DNA of 5,490 nucleotides from an uncultured Eubacteriales bacterium (lineage in GTDB: Bacteria; Bacillota; Clostridia; Oscillospirales; Oscillospiraceae): the NCBI GenBank assembly GCA_902461475.1, contig CABPXX010000109.1:1-5490 (forward strand), given 5' to 3'. The notes beneath the pieces were generated by a model. That model made no database searches and was not told the origin of the DNA. It worked only from the letters and a program-made list of their open reading frames with translations. The position numbers were made by a program, and so were the translations under genes. Each line of letters opens with the position of its first letter. Position 1 is the stretch's first letter. This document shows, piece by piece, positions 5,061-5,490 of this stretch.

Positions 5061-5420
5061 GTGAAGAAACCGACCAAATACATCATCACCGGGCTGCTAG
5101 CCGGGGTGACCAACGGCTTGTTCGGGGCTGGAGGCGGGCTGTTTCTGGTGCCCCTGTTTGTGGGCTGGGTGGGGCTGGAGCAGCGGAAAGCCTTTGCCAC
5201 CTCGGTGGCGGTGGTGCTGCCCCTGTGTGTGGCGGCCCTGGTGAGCTACGCCCAAAAGGGCGGGGTGGACCTTGCCCTGGCGCTACCCTATCTGGCCGGG
5301 GGCTTGGTGGGCGGCGTGCTGGCAGGTCGGGTGTTCGACAAAATTCCGGTGCTCTGGTTGCGCCGGGGCTTTGGGGCCCTGCTGGTGTACGGGGGCGTGA
5401 AGGCGGTGTTGCTGCTGTGA
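5061..5420 (+). CDS. TauE/SafE (TSUP) half-transporter, first of a pair
   Basis: This 119-residue integral membrane protein has four hydrophobic segments (about 7-37, 44-65, 73-93, 100-119) and the glycine-rich TSUP opening GLLAGVTNGLFGAGGG followed by P31. Full TauE/SafE exporters of sulfite, sulfoacetate or related organic anions have about 8 helices and 240-270 residues in two homologous halves; this is one half. The start is GTG 5061, with GAGGTG at 5049-5054 six nt upstream. The frame stays open to 4926, but that would place the start before the terminator and add a charged, unconserved tail. The stop overlaps the GTG of the next gene (GTGA, 5417-5420), and that gene begins with the same glycine motif, so the two products probably assemble as a heteromer. 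The substrate cannot be told. Confidence 0.85.
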   Translation: MKKPTKYIITGLLAGVTNGLFGAGGGLFLVPLFVGWVGLEQRKAFATSVAVVLPLCVAALVSYAQKGGVDLALALPYLAGGLVGGVLAGRVFDKIPVLWLRRGFGALLVYGGVKAVLLL

Positions 5421-5490
5421 ACCTAGTGGGCTTTTTGGTGGGAGCGGCCACCGGGGTGCTCAGCGGCTGCGGCGTGGGGGGCACCCCGAA
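5417..5490 (+). CDS. TauE/SafE (TSUP) half-transporter, second of a pair, cut by window edge
   Basis: GTG 5417 overlaps the TGA of the upstream gene, and the frame is open to base 5490. The 24 visible residues begin MNLVGFLVGAATGVLSGCGV and go on with G-G-T-P. This is a hydrophobic helix with the G-x-x-x-G-x-x-S-G-x-G-x-G-G pattern, the same signature that opens the upstream half-transporter. Translational coupling by the GTGA overlap suggests one-to-one production with its partner. The length, and whether the product is complete, lie beyond the window. Confidence 0.7.
   Translation, partial: MNLVGFLVGAATGVLSGCGVGGTP

Overview
The window looks like a chromosomal segment of a GC-rich Firmicute of class Clostridia, most likely an Oscillospiraceae-type gut anaerobe. 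This rests on the G+C-rich codon use, strong AGGAGG-type ribosome binding sites, a ferrous-iron (Feo) operon with the clostridial pattern feoA, feoB and a tiny membrane protein, and a secreted NPCBM protein of a kind common in that group. No identity search was possible, so the taxonomy is inference.

Left part (1-2520, minus strand): an Fe(II)-uptake operon. A strong promoter at 2492-2520 drives feoA (2233-2445), then feoB (137-2152), then a small FeoB-associated single-pass membrane protein that starts on the feoB stop codon and runs off the left edge. The promoter is overlapped by one copy of the two-fold site GTTAGC-N4-GCTAAC and followed by a weaker one. A perfect copy lies between feoA and feoB, directly after a probable intrinsic terminator. 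The half-sites resemble those of DtxR/IdeR-type iron regulators. The operon is therefore probably iron-repressed, with feoB set below feoA by partial termination or by a second regulatory site.

Middle (2521-3163, plus strand): a divergently transcribed two-CBS-domain protein (2677-3096) of the DarB/CbpB (YkuL) type, with its own promoter and a 19-bp perfect hairpin terminator.

Right-middle (3202-5010, plus strand): one secreted multi-domain protein (signal peptide, NPCBM domain, Ig-like domain, helical segment, InlB-like beta repeat, C-terminal beta domain). It is broken near 3941 by what looks like the loss of a single G, and it is closed by a 15-bp GNRA-loop terminator.

Right edge (5061-5490, plus strand): two half-size TauE/SafE (TSUP) membrane transporter genes with a GTGA start/stop overlap. 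The second is cut by the window edge.

Three conserved-protein anomalies fall in G/C-rich runs: missing cysteines in the FeoB-associated protein, an altered FeoB gate motif, and the frameshift in the secreted protein. Sequence or assembly error must be excluded before any of them is read as biology. I see no mobile element, CRISPR array, tRNA or rRNA.
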